Positions 62,694 through 64,000 of a stretch of DNA of 64,000 nucleotides are shown piece by piece. Position 1 is the stretch's first letter. Every line of letters begins with the position of its first letter. Under the pieces are notes generated by a model. The model worked only from the letters and a program-made list of their open reading frames with translations, was not told the DNA's origin and did no database searches. The DNA comes from JBGSYN01 sp041750975 (GTDB lineage Bacteria; Pseudomonadota; Alphaproteobacteria; Geminicoccales; Geminicoccaceae). The DNA lies in assembly GCA_041750975.1 (NCBI GenBank), contig JBGSYN010000009.1, positions 102,797 through 166,796 on the forward strand. Direction: 5' to 3'. The translations under genes and the position numbers were made by a program.

Positions 62694-63743
62694 TCAATAG
62701 CTGAAGTCGAGACGAATAACGCCGGTGGTGCCGCTCGAGTCGCGATCACCCTCGTAATCCCAGAAGTAACCCACATCGCCCTGGAGCGAGACACCGGGAA
62801 GAATACCGGTGTCGGCGCTGAGCACGGCGTTGTGTGTGCTCGAAGCGCTACTATTATCGTCATAAGCGTAGGTCAGCGACGTATTCACGTTCCCCAGGGA
62901 ATAGGCAACGCCAGCGGTCCAAATATCGGCGTCGGCGGGATTATCGTACGAATACGAACCGGCGACCTGGAAGCCGGCAAAGCCGAGCGCCAGACCCGCG
63001 CCGTAGTTTTCAATATCGTCGCTGTCTTCCCCGTTGGTCTGAGCTTCCGCCCAACCACCAACCGCCGCCGCCTGCACGTCAAATGCGCCGAAGCTATTGG
63101 TGTAGACGATGCCACCCTCAACCCATCGCTGGAACTCGCCGTCGGTCTGCGTGCTCTGAGCATTGGGTTCGCGGTCGCCCTTCGCGTTGCTGTTGGCGGT
63201 GTAGCTGACACCGAGCTGGAAGCCCGCGATCTCGGGCGTGTAGTAGACGATCTTGGTGTCGTCGCCGGAATTCGTGAAGAAGAAGCTCGTGCCAGCAGCA
63301 ACTTCACCGGCACCGTCGATACCGCCCGTACCAGCAGCGATATTGCCCGCCGTCACCTTCAAATTGTCGGCAGCGCCATCTTCGTCACCGAAGCGGAACT
63401 GACCGAAATCGCCTTCGATGAAGACCCAGCTCTCGTCGATGTGATCGCTGCTGTCCGCAACCTCGTTGGCATTGGCCTCGAACTCGATCCGGCCACCATA
63501 GCGGATGCCGGTCTCGTCGTCGGTCTGCGTGAAGTCGACGTGAACTTCGTTGTCGACGCGGAAGTTGTGGTTGGCAACGCTGTCCGCCTGATAGCGGCTG
63601 GGAAGGTCGCCGACGCCGACAGTAAAGCGACTGAAGCCGACAATGCCGACCTCCCAGTCCTGTGCCTGGGCAGACTCGCTAGCGAGCAGAGCGCCGGCAC
63701 CGATGAGGGCTGTGGTGCCCAACAATACCTTACGACTAACCAT
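62694..63743 (-). CDS. trimeric general porin (Gram-negative porin family)
   Basis: A 349-residue outer-membrane porin with a signal peptide cleaved after AQAQ (about residue 28). The mature protein opens DWEVGIVGFSRF, has the strands and loop GGRIEFEAN, WVFIEGDFGQFRFGDEDGAA typical of the porin_4/OmpC-like family (key segment GDFGQFRFGDEDG), and ends in an aromatic residue (LDFSY). It is rich in Asp, as such porins often are. The ATG has GAGGAG upstream. It has its own terminator and a 195-base upstream region, so it is probably monocistronic. Confidence 0.93.
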   Translation of the reverse strand: MVSRKVLLGTTALIGAGALLASESAQAQDWEVGIVGFSRFTVGVGDLPSRYQADSVANHNFRVDNEVHVDFTQTDDETGIRYGGRIEFEANANEVADSSDHIDESWVFIEGDFGQFRFGDEDGAADNLKVTAGNIAAGTGGIDGAGEVAAGTSFFFTNSGDDTKIVYYTPEIAGFQLGVSYTANSNAKGDREPNAQSTQTDGEFQRWVEGGIVYTNSFGAFDVQAAAVGGWAEAQTNGEDSDDIENYGAGLALGFAGFQVAGSYSYDNPADADIWTAGVAYSLGNVNTSLTYAYDDNSSASSTHNAVLSADTGILPGVSLQGDVGYFWDYEGDRDSSGTTGVIRLDFSY

Positions 63744-63938
63744 TAATTTCTCTCCTCAACACCCATTCGGGATTTGCCATTTCGGCACCATCGGCGCCAC
63801 CAGCGGAAAGACGCGAAACATCCCGTCTTGCAAGCCTCGCTATATTCACCGGCGGCTTTCCCGACGCAAGCAAGCACAACCGACTGCTGTTGCCATTCCA
63901 ACGCCACTGTGTCGGACGTGCAACAGGTCGATGGAGGC

Positions 63939-64000
63939 TCAGATTTCTGGCTCGATCAAGCGCATCCGGGCGAGATCATCGAGCAGTTTGCCGGCCTCGG
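63939..64000 (-). CDS. C-terminal end of an unidentified protein (partial)
   Basis: On the minus strand the last 62 bases read as an open frame ending LARMRLIEPEI and a TGA at 63941-63939. The helical, charged composition looks coding, but 20 residues are too few to name a family, and the plus strand is also open here (from an ATG at 63931). The 195 bases between it and the porin start hold nothing else that I can identify. Confidence 0.3.
   Translation of the reverse strand, partial: EAGKLLDDLARMRLIEPEI

Noticed and set aside
62832..63746. A 304-codon plus-strand frame opposite the porin.
   Set aside because: The minus-strand porin has a signal peptide, beta-strands, ribosome site and terminator; the opposite frame is a composition artefact.

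Overview
This 64 kb window comes from an alphaproteobacterial chromosome that I cannot place to genus. The evidence for the class is gene content and order: an AddAB recombination nuclease, the nitrogen-type PTS cluster with a short HPr kinase and RapZ, an aa3 oxidase operon with a CoxF-like small gene, an NDUFA9-like protein, a DUF6476 gene beside an RluD-type synthase, and the order DUF3576 - leuS - lptE - holA. Nearly everything is single-copy housekeeping. Genes are packed tightly, with many 4-base stop/start overlaps and many GTG or TTG starts. No CRISPR array, prophage or intact transposon was seen.

Layout. 1-15.7 kb is one long leftward block: rnd, kdsD, lptA, lptB, rpoN, ptsN, hprK, rapZ, a mannose-type EIIA, ptsH, ahcY, tsaE, an AmgK-like kinase, addB and addA (addA leaves the window). 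It joins LPS transport, sigma-54, a regulatory phosphorelay, the methyl cycle, tRNA modification, cell-wall recycling and break repair. 15.7-24 kb holds tRNA-Leu(CAG), an NDUFA9-like protein, uppP, and glutamate synthase in gltD-gltB order behind a clear sigma-70 promoter and two copies of a palindromic operator-like sequence. 24-28 kb holds ycjF, ycjX, ubiA and rsmE. 28-35 kb is the cytochrome aa3 operon (ctaC, ctaD, ctaB, coxF-like, ctaG, ctaE, SURF1, ctaA), running on into an M32 carboxypeptidase, thrC and an M16 peptidase. 39-43.4 kb is serC-serA-purA read leftward, with a structured leader and a small upstream ORF. 43.5-50.9 kb holds ispH-thrB-rnhA, a peroxiredoxin, yqgE, rpoH, an RluD-type synthase, DUF6476, an RNA methyltransferase and tRNA-Glu(CTC). 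51-53.8 kb is a small accessory patch with a GMC oxidoreductase and a family 2 glycosyltransferase.

At about 53.8-54.8 kb there is a decayed IS5-type transposase and another gene fragment, and base composition changes abruptly. To the left, hand-counted 60-base lines contain 29-31 G+C; to the right they contain 35-41. The right part (oppC-oppB permeases, holA, lptE, leuS, DUF3576, a small outer-membrane barrel and a porin) is also core alphaproteobacterial material, but in a GC-rich dialect. This boundary is the most striking feature of the window. It could be a real genomic boundary or an assembly join.

Other recurring oddities are canonical partner genes missing from conserved neighbourhoods (lptC, hpf, murU) and a heme A synthase with two cysteine pairs. 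I did not find a clearly new multi-gene system. The best leads for new biology are the glt operator pair, the serC leader with its 18-codon ORF, and the compositional boundary.
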